Assembly (NCBI RefSeq): GCF_037026685.1 | Contig: NZ_JBANET010000021.1 | Coordinates: 16,430 to 80,429 of the forward strand | Origin: Orrella sp037026685 | GTDB taxonomy: Bacteria > Pseudomonadota > Gammaproteobacteria > Burkholderiales > Burkholderiaceae_B | Reading direction: 5' to 3' | DNA length: 64,000 nucleotides | Part shown: one piece after another, positions 8,275 to 16,452 of the stretch | Layout of the letters: every line of letters starts with the position of its first letter | Numbering within the stretch: position 1 is the first letter of the stretch | The notes under the pieces: generated by a model | What the model was told of the DNA's origin: nothing | The model's input: the letters and a program-made list of their open reading frames with translations, nothing else | Databases searched by the model: none | Program-made: the position numbers and the translations under genes

Positions 8275-8712
8275 ATGCGCCTAGGCTTGCGGGTCTCTGC
8301 TTCTTTCGCCGCCGCCCTGCTGGGGCTGGGGCTGCTTCTTGCCGCCTTGCTGTATTGGGCGATGGCGCTGCGCCAGCCGCTGCCCGCCGCGCCGCAGGCG
8401 GCCAGCGGCCCGGCGGCGGCCGATCCGGCCGCCCAGGCGCTGGCGCAATGGTTCGGCCCGGGCGAAGTCCGGATGGACGTCGAGGTCAGCGGCCTGCTGC
8501 GCTCGGCCGGCCAGGCCGTGGCCGTCATGGCGGTCAACGGACAGCCGCCGCGCACCTATCGGGTGGGCGACGAGGTGGCGCAGTCGGCCACGGTCGCGGC
8601 GATCGAAGGCGATGCGGTGCTGGTGCGCCGAGACGGGCAGCTGGTGCGTTATCGCGTGCCGGCGCCGCGCGGCGCCGATGCCGATCAGGACGGCATCGTG
8701 CGCCGGCCTTAG
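8275..8712 (+). CDS. GspC-like inner-membrane type II secretion protein
   Basis: A protein of 145 residues from ATG 8275 (a TTG at 8254 is an alternative start). A single membrane segment at residues 9-30 (Ala/Leu-rich, ending YWAMAL) is followed by a Pro/Ala linker and a small periplasmic domain with A-V-N-G-Q-P-P-R-T-Y-R-V-G-D-E-V, the typical pattern of the GspC homology region that contacts the secretin GspD. It is shorter than classic GspC and lacks the C-terminal PDZ or coiled-coil domain, as in HxcP-like proteins. The secretin, ATPase and the remaining platform genes are not in this window. Confidence 0.7.
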   Translation: MRLGLRVSASFAAALLGLGLLLAALLYWAMALRQPLPAAPQAASGPAAADPAAQALAQWFGPGEVRMDVEVSGLLRSAGQAVAVMAVNGQPPRTYRVGDEVAQSATVAAIEGDAVLVRRDGQLVRYRVPAPRGADADQDGIVRRP

Positions 8713-8804
8713 CGGCTTTTTTCAGTGGCAGTGTCACGAGACAGCATCGCGCTTTCACAAGAGGCGCGGTGCCGAAAACAAAGCTGAGCAGGAGCAGTAC
8801 GACA

Positions 8805-9428
8805 ATGATGAAAGTAGGCATGCAGGACCTGGATAAATCCCTGGCCAAGATCGTCGATCACGCGCGCAACGAACCCGTGCAGGTGCTGCGCTACGGCCGC
8901 CCGTGGGTCTGGCTGGTGGGCCATGCATTGTGGGACCGGCCCTCGCAGGTGGCCGACCTGGTGCCCGAGCGCCATCCGCTGCGCGAGGTGCGTTTGCCTA
9001 CCGATGCCGCGCTGTCCGAATCCATCACCGAACTGTATCGCCTGGCCCAGGTGATGGACCTGGCCTTGCCGCTGGAATTCGTTGTCCGCGCCTTGCTGCT
9101 GCAGTTGCTGTATGCCGTGCGCGACGAGCAGGAGCTGGCCGAGCGGATCGGCTACGACTTGACGTTCCGCTGGTTCGTCGGGATGGAACTGGAGCAGCCG
9201 GTGCCCCAGCCGCAAGCGCTAAAGAGCAGCCTGCAAGCCGCCTTGGGGCAGCTGCTGGTCGTGCGGCTGCTGCAGCGCCTGATGGTCGGCGTGCTGCCGC
9301 GCGAGGCCGGGCAGGCGCTGGGCAGGCTGCACCCGGATTATGGCTTGCTGAGCACCTGGATGGCGCCATTCCTGGAACAAGGCGGGACGGAGCTGTTCCT
9401 GCACATGGAGCCGGGCCGGACGGTTTGA
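8805..9428 (+). CDS. Phd-like domain fused to an IS5-type transposase N-terminal domain (DUF772-like)
   Basis: A protein of 207 residues from ATG 8805 with AGGAG ten bases upstream. Residues 1-45 (M-Q-D-L-D-K-S-L-A-K...R-Y-G-R-P-W-V-W-L-V) resemble Phd/YefM antitoxin N-termini, which bind DNA. Residues about 70-130 (ALLLQLLYAVRDEQEL, then G-Y-D-L-T-F-R-W-F-V-G-M) closely match the DUF772 N-terminal domain of IS5/IS1182-type transposases (typically LLLQ..YSIRSERQL and YNLLFRWFVG). No DDE catalytic domain follows; the frame stops about 80 residues later. It is therefore not a transposase but perhaps a domesticated DNA-binding protein. Good ribosome site, intact frame and normal GC argue for a real gene. 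Confidence 0.65.
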   Translation: MMKVGMQDLDKSLAKIVDHARNEPVQVLRYGRPWVWLVGHALWDRPSQVADLVPERHPLREVRLPTDAALSESITELYRLAQVMDLALPLEFVVRALLLQLLYAVRDEQELAERIGYDLTFRWFVGMELEQPVPQPQALKSSLQAALGQLLVVRLLQRLMVGVLPREAGQALGRLHPDYGLLSTWMAPFLEQGGTELFLHMEPGRTV

Positions 9429-9442
9429 GCGTACTTTCGGCA

Positions 9443-9476
9443 AAGCCGGCAGCGGCCCACGGGCGGCTGCCGGCTT
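9443..9476. terminator. Strong hairpin after the Phd/DUF772 fusion gene
   Basis: Perfect 11-base arms AAGCCGGCAGC and GCTGCCGGCTT enclose a 12-base loop, 14 bases after the stop codon. There is no T-run, so it may be a weak terminator or a transcript-end stabiliser. The rest of 9477-9718 is AT-richer and carries no recognisable gene; it presumably holds the promoter of the signalling gene that follows. Confidence 0.5.
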
Positions 9477-9718
9477 ATAGGGGCGTCAGGGGCTTGAGGG
9501 CGGGCATCGACCCATACGCTGGCATGATCGCGTTGATCAATGCATTCAGGAATGTTTGGTCTATCTAAAGATGAATAGCCGGGCCATGCATCGAGAGTTG
9601 CCTCGATCATCCAGCCCAGCGTCGATATTTTCCATATATATCAGAAGCTTGCTTTCTTTTTGGCAGCACTAAGACAACCTTAGCTCCCGTTGCGCTTCCG
9701 CCTTCATCTTGTCATGAA

Positions 9719-10489
9719 GTGGTCACGGGGGACTGCGACGATGGCACCCTTCCCAACGGTGCCAGAATTTTGCCGAGCCGATCGACTTCCTTGATTCGCC
9801 GGGGCATGGCCTTGTGCTGGTTCTGCGGGCTTGCGGCCACGGCATGGGCCCAGGGCATACAGTCCGGCGCGCCTGGGTTGGTGGGCACCTCGGCCCGGCC
9901 GCAAGAGCCAGGCGGTTTACTTACCTTCGACATTCCCGCGCAACCCTTGGCGGCGGCCTTGCATCGCTACGCGGAAATCTCCGGCAGGCCGGCGCTGTTT
10001 CGCAGCGAACTGGTCGAGGGCCGGCATTCGGCCGCGGTACGAGGGCGTTATACGCGCAGGCAGGCCCTGCGGGCCTTGCTCGAAGGCACGGGCCTGACGG
10101 CGCATGCGGCGCCGGGCATGGCCGCCGGGGTCTTCGTGCTGGCCCAGGCGCAGGCCCGGGGCCCCTCGCCGGCGCACGGGACGCAGCAGTACGGCGCCCT
10201 GGTGCAGGCGCGGGTATGGGCGGCCTTGTGCGCCGATGCCCGCACGGCGCCGGGCGCCTACCGTTCTTTGTTTCGTTTCTGGGTGGATGATTCCGGCCGC
10301 GTCGCCAGGGCGCGGCTGCTGACCTCGACGGGCGCCGCCGACAGGGATGCGGCGCTGCTAGGAGTACTGAATGACGTGCGTATCGAGCGTTCTCCTCCGC
10401 CGGGCCTGGAGCAGCCCTTGACCCTTATCGTGCTGCCGCGCGGCCAGGGCGATGCGCCCGATTGCGATACCGGGGCTGGGGTGAAATGA
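9719..10489 (+). CDS. VreA-like periplasmic signalling protein (STN domain plus TonB-C-like domain)
   Basis: A protein of about 256 residues from GTG 9719; a TTG at 9791 (LIRRG leading a hydrophobic stretch ending ATAWAQG) may be the true start because it gives a normal signal peptide. After the signal peptide, residues about 70-140 form an STN (secretin/TonB short N-terminal) domain: LLTFDIPAQPLAAALHRYAE, then G-R-Y-T-R-R-Q-A-L-R-A-L-L-E-G-T-G-L. The C-terminal 90 residues (FWVDDSGRVARARLL...RIERSPPPG) resemble the TonB C-terminal domain. A protein with an STN domain but no beta-barrel, ending in a TonB-like domain, is the architecture described for VreA of Pseudomonas aeruginosa. It precedes an ECF sigma factor and a FecR-type regulator and probably relays a signal to them. 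Confidence 0.7.
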   Translation: MVTGDCDDGTLPNGARILPSRSTSLIRRGMALCWFCGLAATAWAQGIQSGAPGLVGTSARPQEPGGLLTFDIPAQPLAAALHRYAEISGRPALFRSELVEGRHSAAVRGRYTRRQALRALLEGTGLTAHAAPGMAAGVFVLAQAQARGPSPAHGTQQYGALVQARVWAALCADARTAPGAYRSLFRFWVDDSGRVARARLLTSTGAADRDAALLGVLNDVRIERSPPPGLEQPLTLIVLPRGQGDAPDCDTGAGVK

Positions 10490-10562
10490 CCCCTATGCCC
10501 GGTACGTTTGCTGCCTCCCCAGGGCGCGCGCCGGCCCCTTGGGGCGGCCCGGCGAGGCTGGC

Positions 10563-11201
10563 ATGAGCGCCGTCCGCCCGACCGAAGGCGTGCCCGCCGG
10601 CGCCCCGCAAGGCGAAGGCGGGCCCACGCGCGAGGTCCGTGCGCCCGAGGCGGCGCCGGCTGCCGGGCGCCCGGCCGAGGGCCAGCGCGCCAGCGAGCCG
10701 GCGCGCCCGGACCTGCTGGATTTCCTGGCCAAGCGTTATGAAGACATCAAGCTGCGCCTGACGCGCCTGCTGGGCAGCGACGAGCTGGCTGGCGATGCGC
10801 TGCAGGACACCTGGCTGCGCCTGCACGCCCGCGAAGAAGCCGGGCTGATCAAGAGCCCCACTGCCTACCTGGTGCGGATCGCGGTCAACATCGCCGTGGA
10901 CATCCAGCGCCGCCAGGGCAAGTCCCTGCCGCTGGACGAGGTCAATGCGCTGATGGAAATGGCCGACCCGGTGCCGGGGCCGGCCCGTTCGGCCGAGACC
11001 CGCTCGGAGCTGCAGGCGGCCATGCGCGTCATGGAGCGCATGCCCGCACGCCGGCGCGAGATCCTGCTGATGGTGCGCTGGGAAGGCCTGCCGCAAAAAG
11101 AGGTGGCCCGCCGTCTGGGGGTGACGGTGCGGACCGTGGAGCACGAACTCAAGCGGGCCCATACCTATCTGGACGAGCAGATGCGGCATGCCAGAAATTA
11201 G
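10563..11201 (+). CDS. ECF sigma factor, FecI/VreI-like
   Basis: A protein of 212 residues. The ATG at 10563 has GAGG five bases upstream and is preferred to an upstream in-frame start. After an N-terminal disordered Pro/Gly/Ala-rich tail of about 50 residues come sigma region 2 (YEDIKLRLTRLLG...LAGDALQDTWLRL) and region 4 (R-R-R-E-I-L-L-M-V-R-W-E-G-L-P-Q-K-E-V-A-R-R-L-G-V-T-V-R-T-V-E). Such sigma factors direct RNA polymerase to a few promoters when released by a FecR-type partner. It lies 73 bases after the STN-protein gene and before the FecR gene; likely targets are the neighbouring type II secretion and exoprotein genes, by analogy only. Confidence 0.85.
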   Translation: MSAVRPTEGVPAGAPQGEGGPTREVRAPEAAPAAGRPAEGQRASEPARPDLLDFLAKRYEDIKLRLTRLLGSDELAGDALQDTWLRLHAREEAGLIKSPTAYLVRIAVNIAVDIQRRQGKSLPLDEVNALMEMADPVPGPARSAETRSELQAAMRVMERMPARRREILLMVRWEGLPQKEVARRLGVTVRTVEHELKRAHTYLDEQMRHARN

Positions 11202-11328
11202 TTGGGGGATTTGCGCCTGCCGGTTCGTCTTAGCAAAGAGAGCGCCAATGGATGGCGTCTTGCCTATCACGACGCGGGCCGGTGCGGGGATTGCGACGCA
11301 AGCCACCTTGCCTGCGTGACATGACATC

Positions 11329-12330
11329 ATGAAGACTTCCGTCGAAGACTCGGGCCTGGGCAGCAGCCAGCTCGAACAAGAAGCCAGGGCCTGGCTGCGC
11401 CTGCTCGCGTCCGGGCAGGTCAGGCAATGGGATGCCGAGGCGTTCAAGCGCTGGCTCGATACCAGCGTGGCGCACCGCCAAGCGTTTGCGCAGGTCAAGC
11501 GGCGCTGGGACCTGCTCAAGCCTGCCGCGGGCGAATACCTCTATCGCCATCCGCTGGAGGCGGCCCGGCACGAGCAGGCCATGGCGCGCCGGCCCGCCCG
11601 GGCGGGGCGCCGCGCCTTCCTGGGGGCGGCCGCCGGCGCCGCGGCCGTGGCGGGCGTGACGGCTTTCACGCCGGCGGGCCGGCTGCTGCTCTCGCCCGCG
11701 CAGTGGGGCGCCGACTATCGCACCGGCACGGGCGAGCAGCGGTCCCTGCAGCTGGCCGGGCGGGTCAACGTCATGCTCAATACCCAGACCAGCATCCGCC
11801 AGCAGGCGGGCGCGCCCGATGGGGCGGCCGGCATCGACCTGCTGGCCGGCGAGGCGGCCATCGACCTGCCTGAAGGCAGCGCGCTTTTTGCCGTGGCGGC
11901 GGGCGCGGGGCGCAGCCTCTCGGGCGCCGGCAGTTTCGAGGTGCGCTATCTGGACGGCATCGTGTGCGTGAGCTGTATCGACGGCCAGGTCCAGGTCGAG
12001 CATCCGGCCGGCGGCGGCCGGCTGCTGCCGCGCCAGCAGCTGTTGTACGACGCCCGGCACGTCAGTGCCGTGGCCGCCATCGAGCCGACCAGGGTTTCGG
12101 CCTGGCGCCACGGCGAACTGGTGTTCGAGCGTACCCGGCTGGCCGAGGTCATCGCCGAGATCAACCGCTACCGCCAGGGCCGCGTGGTGCTGATGAACGA
12201 GGCCGTGCGCAACCAGGCCGTCAGCGGACGCTTCCGGGTGGCCTCGCTCGATGCCGCGCTGCAGCAGCTGCAGCACACTTTCGCGCTGTCGGCCCGCAGC
12301 CTGCCGGGTGGCCTGATGGTGCTGAGCTGA
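11329..12330 (+). CDS. FecR-family anti-sigma factor / sigma regulator
   Basis: A protein of 333 residues. The N-terminal cytoplasmic part has the DUF4880 pattern (E-A-R-A-W-L-R-L-L-A-S-G ... F-K-R-W-L-D-T-S-V-A-H-R-Q-A-F). A membrane segment at residues about 95-115 is preceded by an R-R-A-F-L motif, resembling the twin-arginine-dependent insertion signal known from some FecR proteins. The periplasmic FecR domain (L-A-G-E-A-A-I-D-L, G-S-F-E-V-R, C-I-D-G-Q-V-Q-V) follows, then the C-terminal STN-like segment (L-A-E-V-I-A-E-I-N-R-Y) that contacts the receptor's STN domain. It should control the sigma factor encoded upstream. The 127-base gap before it shows no gene. Confidence 0.88.
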   Translation: MKTSVEDSGLGSSQLEQEARAWLRLLASGQVRQWDAEAFKRWLDTSVAHRQAFAQVKRRWDLLKPAAGEYLYRHPLEAARHEQAMARRPARAGRRAFLGAAAGAAAVAGVTAFTPAGRLLLSPAQWGADYRTGTGEQRSLQLAGRVNVMLNTQTSIRQQAGAPDGAAGIDLLAGEAAIDLPEGSALFAVAAGAGRSLSGAGSFEVRYLDGIVCVSCIDGQVQVEHPAGGGRLLPRQQLLYDARHVSAVAAIEPTRVSAWRHGELVFERTRLAEVIAEINRYRQGRVVLMNEAVRNQAVSGRFRVASLDAALQQLQHTFALSARSLPGGLMVLS

Positions 12331-12348
12331 GCGGCCAGCGGGACGACA

Positions 12349-13131
12349 TCATCCCGCCTTGACAAGTCCTTCGTACACGATCATGTGCAGGCCCAGCAGC
12401 GCCAGGCTGGCAAGAAAGCACTTGCGAAATACCGCCGGCGAGAGCCGCTGGCGCAGCGCCTGGCCCAGCTGCATGCCGGCCAGCGCAGGCAGCAGCATCA
12501 GCATCGACAGGCCCAGGGCCGCGGCGTCGTAGCGCGCATTCATGTAAAGGCCCGCGGCCAGCGCGATGGTCGAGACGGTGAACGAGGTGCCCATGGCCTG
12601 GATGAGGCCGTCGCGCCCCAGGTTCAGGGCCTGCAGGTAAGGCACAGCAGGGATCACGAACACGCCCGTGGCGGCGGTGACCATGCCGGTGGCCGCGCCC
12701 ACCAGCGGGCCCATCCAACCCTGCCTGCCGGCCGGCACCGAGACCTGCATGCCGCTCAGGCCCCACAGCGCATAGGCGATCAGGGCCGCGCCCAGCGACA
12801 CCATGGCCCAGGCTCCGGCGGGCGCTCCCCACAGCCAGGCGCCGGCCAGCGTGCCGGCGAAGACCCCGCCTTGCATGGGGGCGAGCCGGCGCAGCAGCGG
12901 CAAGGCGGCGCGCCATGGCCGGACCTGCCAGACGTTGGTGACCAGCGACGGTATGATCAGCAGCGCCGCGGCATGCGCCGGCGTCATCATCAGGGCCAGC
13001 AGTCCCATGGCGATGGTGGGCAGGCCCAGCCCCACCACGCCCTTGACCAGCCCGGCCAGCACGAAGACGGCGGCGGCGGCCAGGGGCAGCAGCCAGGGCA
13101 GGGCAGCGGTTTGTTCGAACATGGACGGCAT
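12349..13131 (-). CDS. TSUP-family membrane permease (sulfite exporter TauE/SafE type)
   Basis: A protein of 260 residues with about eight hydrophobic helices in two inverted halves. The motif F-V-L-A-G-L-V-K-G-V-V-G-L-G-L-P in the first helix pair and G-M-V-T-A-A-T-G-V-F in the second are typical of the TauE/SafE (TSUP, DUF81) family, whose members move sulfite, sulfoacetate or other organic anions across the inner membrane. Substrate cannot be read from sequence. The start at 13131 (alternative 13122) is chosen by hydrophobicity; the open frame continues far upstream without coding character. It is divergent from the LysR gene at 13246, its likely regulator. Confidence 0.85.
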   Translation of the reverse strand: MPSMFEQTAALPWLLPLAAAAVFVLAGLVKGVVGLGLPTIAMGLLALMMTPAHAAALLIIPSLVTNVWQVRPWRAALPLLRRLAPMQGGVFAGTLAGAWLWGAPAGAWAMVSLGAALIAYALWGLSGMQVSVPAGRQGWMGPLVGAATGMVTAATGVFVIPAVPYLQALNLGRDGLIQAMGTSFTVSTIALAAGLYMNARYDAAALGLSMLMLLPALAGMQLGQALRQRLSPAVFRKCFLASLALLGLHMIVYEGLVKAG

Positions 13132-13245
13132 CCGGCAAGACGATAGCCCGATTCTGCGCGGACCACGCGCGCCGCCGCGAGCGGGAAATGCCTGACATTG
13201 CCTCAGGTGCAGCCATAGGAAGTCTGTGCTAGTGTTGCAGCCATC

Positions 13246-14190
13246 ATGCACGTCGACCTGACCGACCTGAGGCTGTTCCTGAACGTTGCCGAGGCCGGCA
13301 CCATCACCGGCGGCGCGCAGGCCACGCACATGACGCTGGCCTCGGCCAGCGAGCGCATCCGCGGCATGGAGCAGGATCTGGGCACGCCCTTGCTGCTGCG
13401 CGAGCGGCGCGGGGTCACGGTCACGCCTGCCGGCCGCACGCTGCTGCACCATGCCCGGCAGGTGCTGCGCCAGGTCGAGCGCATGCAGGGCGAGCTGGGC
13501 GACTTCGGCAGCGGCTTTCGCGGCCATGTGCGCATGCTGTGCAATACCTCGGCCATCAGCGAGCACCTGCCCAAGGTGCTTTGCGGATTCCTGGCCGCGC
13601 ATGCCGGCATTTCCATCGACCTGCAGGAGCGTTCCAGCGACGAGATCGTCGATGCGCTGCGCAATGACGTGTGCGATCTGGGCATCGTTTCCGATTCGGT
13701 GGCGCTGCACGGCCTGGCGCATTATCTGTTTCGCGCCGATCCCTTGTGCCTGGTGGTGCCGCAGGGCCATCGGCTGGCCGGGCGCCGGGCGCTGAGCCTG
13801 GCCGAGATCGCCGACGAGCAGTTCGTCGGCCTGGCCGAGGGCAGCGCCTTGCACGAGCACCTGGCCCAGCATGCCCGCAGGCTGGGCAAGCGGCTGAGCT
13901 ACCGGATCCGTTTGCGCGGGCTCGAATCGCTGTGCCGCGTGGTCGGCCACGGCATCGGCGTGGGCATCGTGCCCCAAGCGGCGGCGGTGCGCTACGGCAG
14001 GACTGCCCGGATCAAGCGCGTGCCCCTGTCCGATCCCTGGGCGACGCGCAACCTGGTGCTGTGCATGCGCAGCCTGCAGGAACTGCCCCAGCACGTGCAG
14101 CTGCTGGTGCGGCACGTGCTGGGGCAGCCGGCCCGCGCCGCCAGGGCTGCAAAGCGGGAATCGCCTCAGCAAGCCTCAGGCTGGGCCTGA
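13246..14190 (+). CDS. LysR-type transcriptional regulator
   Basis: A protein of 314 residues with an N-terminal winged helix-turn-helix (D-L-R-L-F-L-N-V-A-E-A-G-T-I-T-G-G...E-Q-D-L-G-T-P-L-L-L-R-E-R-R-G-V-T-V-T-P-A-G) and a type 2 periplasmic-binding-like effector domain. It is divergently transcribed from the TSUP permease across a 114-base intergenic region, the classic arrangement in which a LysR regulator controls its neighbour and itself. The effector is unknown. Confidence 0.9.
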   Translation: MHVDLTDLRLFLNVAEAGTITGGAQATHMTLASASERIRGMEQDLGTPLLLRERRGVTVTPAGRTLLHHARQVLRQVERMQGELGDFGSGFRGHVRMLCNTSAISEHLPKVLCGFLAAHAGISIDLQERSSDEIVDALRNDVCDLGIVSDSVALHGLAHYLFRADPLCLVVPQGHRLAGRRALSLAEIADEQFVGLAEGSALHEHLAQHARRLGKRLSYRIRLRGLESLCRVVGHGIGVGIVPQAAAVRYGRTARIKRVPLSDPWATRNLVLCMRSLQELPQHVQLLVRHVLGQPARAARAAKRESPQQASGWA

Positions 14191-14310
14191 ACTGAAGGGC
14201 AGGCGCCTTGTCTCGAAAACGTAGCAAAACTTGCCTATATTCCCGCGATTTCTTCCTGCCCGGCCTGCCTAGATGCCCGCGTCCGTTGCTCCGTCCACCC
14301 GGTGCCTTCC

Positions 14311-15939
14311 ATGATCCTGCTCGCGCAGCTGCTGGCCGGGCTGGGCCTGTTGTTCATCGGCATGCGGCTGATCGGCCAGCATCTGCGCGTGGCCGCGGGC
14401 CGGCGGGTGCGCGCGGCGCTGGTGCGCGCCACGGTCTCGCGCTGGAGCGGCCTGCTGTCGGGCATGGCGGCCGGGGCCGTGACGCAATCGAGCAACGCGG
14501 TCACGCTGATCCTGGCCAATCTCATGGCCAGCCGCGCCCTGTCCATCGGCCAGGCCGTGCCCGTGGCGGCCGGGGCTACCGTGGGCTCGGCCCTGATCGT
14601 GCTGATCGCCACTATCGACATCAGGCTGGTGGTGTTCTACATGCTGGCCCTGGGCGGCTTCGCGCTGCTGTTCAAGCTGGACCAGCGCGTGGCCTGGCGC
14701 GACTGGATCTGGGCGGGCCTGGGCCTGGCGCTGCTGTTCCTTGGGCTGGGCTATATCAAGCACGCGCCCACGGGCCTGGATGCGTCCGACTGGGATGCCC
14801 TGTTCACGGGGCTTTCGCCGGCGCTGGGGGTGCTGCTGGGCCTGGCATTCGCCATGGTGACGCAATCGGCGCTGTCCATCGTGATCCTGGCGGTCACGGC
14901 GGTGCACAGCGGCTTGCTCGACCTGGGCGCCACCTTCTGGATCATGACCGGCGCCAATCTGGGCAGCGGGCTGGCGCTGCTGGTCTCGGGCAGCGGGCTC
15001 AAGGGCAGCGGCAAGCGCCTGTGCCAGGCCTATATCGCCGTCAAGCTGGTAGGCACGCTGCTTGTGGCCGTGGGCTGGCTGGCCTATCTGCGCTGGGGTA
15101 CGCCCGCCGGCCAGCCGGCCTTCGCGCTGGATTCGGCCGCACGGGTGCTGGCCCTGCTGTTCCTGGCGCAGCAGGCCGCCGGGGCGCTGGCCGTGGTGGG
15201 CTGGCGCGACCAGGTGCTGGCGCTGACGGCGCGCCTGACCGCGGTCGATCCGGTCGAGCAGGCCAGCCAGCCGCATTACCTGTACGACCGGGCCATTGAG
15301 GATCCGCTCAACGCCGTCAGCCTGGCCGTGCTCGAGCGCGAGCGCCTGGTGGCGGCCCTGCCCGGGCTGGTGCCCGACCTGGATCATCGCCAGGCCGACG
15401 ACCCGGCCGCCCGCCGGCACCTGTGGGCGGGTCATCAAAGCGTGCTGAACCAGACCAGCCAGTTCCTGGTGGCGCTGATCGGCACCGGCGAACTGGGCAA
15501 GGAACTGGTGACCGTGCTCAACGAGCAGCTGCAGCTCGAATACCTGGACAAGCTGCAGGACACGCTGTACGAGTTCAGCGGCCTGGTGGACGAGCTGCAG
15601 CCCATGCCGCCGCTGCTGTTCAACCTTTCCGAGTCGCTGCGCACGCTGGTGGGGCTGCTGGCGGACACGGCCCCGCAGCCGGGCCGGCCTGCGGCCGACC
15701 TGCTCGACGTGCAGACCCTGGTGGCCTTGACCGAAGACCGCGGCGACCTGCTGGACCGGCTGCGCCGGCGGCTTACGCCTGCCGTGGCGCAAGCCGCGCC
15801 CTTGCCGGTGCCGGCCGCCCAGGTGCAGCCCTTGCTGGCGGCCACTTCCTTGTTCGAGCGGGCTGTGTGGCTGGTGCGCCGCCTGGCGGTGGCGCGGCTG
15901 GCGGCGATGCAGGGCGCCGAGACCGCGCAGCAGGCCTAG
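14311..15939 (+). CDS. Na/Pi-cotransporter family protein with PhoU-like C-terminus
   Basis: A protein of 542 residues (ATG 14311; GTG 14302 is an alternative start). The N-terminal half has two copies of the Na_Pi_cotrans domain with the signature glutamine-serine motifs T-Q-S-S-N-A-V-T (about residue 60) and T-Q-S-A-L-S-I (about residue 185), which form the sodium and phosphate path in NptA/YjbB proteins. About nine membrane helices end near residue 310. Residues 330-535 are a helical cytoplasmic domain of PhoU-like character. YjbB-type proteins mainly export phosphate. The gene stands alone between the LysR gene and a small secreted protein gene. Confidence 0.87.
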   Translation: MILLAQLLAGLGLLFIGMRLIGQHLRVAAGRRVRAALVRATVSRWSGLLSGMAAGAVTQSSNAVTLILANLMASRALSIGQAVPVAAGATVGSALIVLIATIDIRLVVFYMLALGGFALLFKLDQRVAWRDWIWAGLGLALLFLGLGYIKHAPTGLDASDWDALFTGLSPALGVLLGLAFAMVTQSALSIVILAVTAVHSGLLDLGATFWIMTGANLGSGLALLVSGSGLKGSGKRLCQAYIAVKLVGTLLVAVGWLAYLRWGTPAGQPAFALDSAARVLALLFLAQQAAGALAVVGWRDQVLALTARLTAVDPVEQASQPHYLYDRAIEDPLNAVSLAVLERERLVAALPGLVPDLDHRQADDPAARRHLWAGHQSVLNQTSQFLVALIGTGELGKELVTVLNEQLQLEYLDKLQDTLYEFSGLVDELQPMPPLLFNLSESLRTLVGLLADTAPQPGRPAADLLDVQTLVALTEDRGDLLDRLRRRLTPAVAQAAPLPVPAAQVQPLLAATSLFERAVWLVRRLAVARLAAMQGAETAQQA

Positions 15940-16098
15940 GCGGGGCCGGGCGGTCTGACAGGCAAGCAGATGTTACGGCGCCCTGGGGGCTGTAGCGTTT
16001 TGTCGCGGGTCGAATGTTTCGCTGCGCTTCAGGCCTGACACAACCCTGAATCCATCGCGTTTAATAGCCTCGAACGTGCAACCGCAAGAGGTGTGATC

Positions 16099-16419
16099 AT
16101 GAAACGTTGGCTCATCGCCGCAGGCATCCTGGGATGCCTGGCCGCCGGACCGGCCGCCGCCCGCGTGGACGTGGGGATTTCCATCGGCATCCCCGGCGTC
16201 GTGCTGGGCGCCCCGGTCTACTATCCACCCGCTGTGGTGTACCAGCCGGCGCCCGTCTACGTGGCGCCGCGCCCGCGCGTGGTGCATCCGCCCCCCGTCG
16301 TGTACTACCCCAAGGTCCACTACGGCAAGCCGCATCATCACAAGCACCGCGGCCATTGGGGCCACCCCGGCAAGGGCAAGGGCCACCATCACCACGGCCG
16401 GCGCGGCTGGCGCGACTAG
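16099..16419 (+). CDS. Small exported Pro/His/Tyr-rich protein
   Basis: A protein of 106 residues from ATG 16099 with AGAGG seven bases upstream. A signal peptide (M-K-R-W-L-I-A-A...A-A-A-R) is followed by a Val/Tyr/Pro-rich stretch (P-V-Y-Y-P-P, P-A-P-V-Y-V-A-P) and a strongly basic His/Gly/Lys-rich tail with runs such as H-H-H-K-H-R-G-H-W-G-H and G-H-H-H-H-G. The tail could bind divalent metal. Similar small YXWGXW-like or PXPV-repeat proteins are common and uncharacterised in Betaproteobacteria. The preceding 150 bases hold no other gene. Confidence 0.75.
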   Translation: MKRWLIAAGILGCLAAGPAAARVDVGISIGIPGVVLGAPVYYPPAVVYQPAPVYVAPRPRVVHPPPVVYYPKVHYGKPHHHKHRGHWGHPGKGKGHHHHGRRGWRD

Positions 16420-16452
16420 GATGCGGGGCGGCCGCCTTTGCGCGGCGGCTGC

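Noticed and set aside
5462..8284. A 940-codon plus-strand frame across the pseudopilin genes
   Set aside because: It runs antisense to gspJ, gspI and gspH, which have prepilin motifs, and shows no recognisable domain.
8805..9428. An intact insertion sequence at the DUF772-like gene
   Set aside because: There is no DDE domain, no terminal inverted repeats were seen, and GC is that of the host.
13132..14172. Upstream extension of the TSUP permease frame on the minus strand
   Set aside because: The extension overlaps the divergent LysR gene and has Gln/His/Arg-rich shadow composition; the permease starts at 13131 or 13122.
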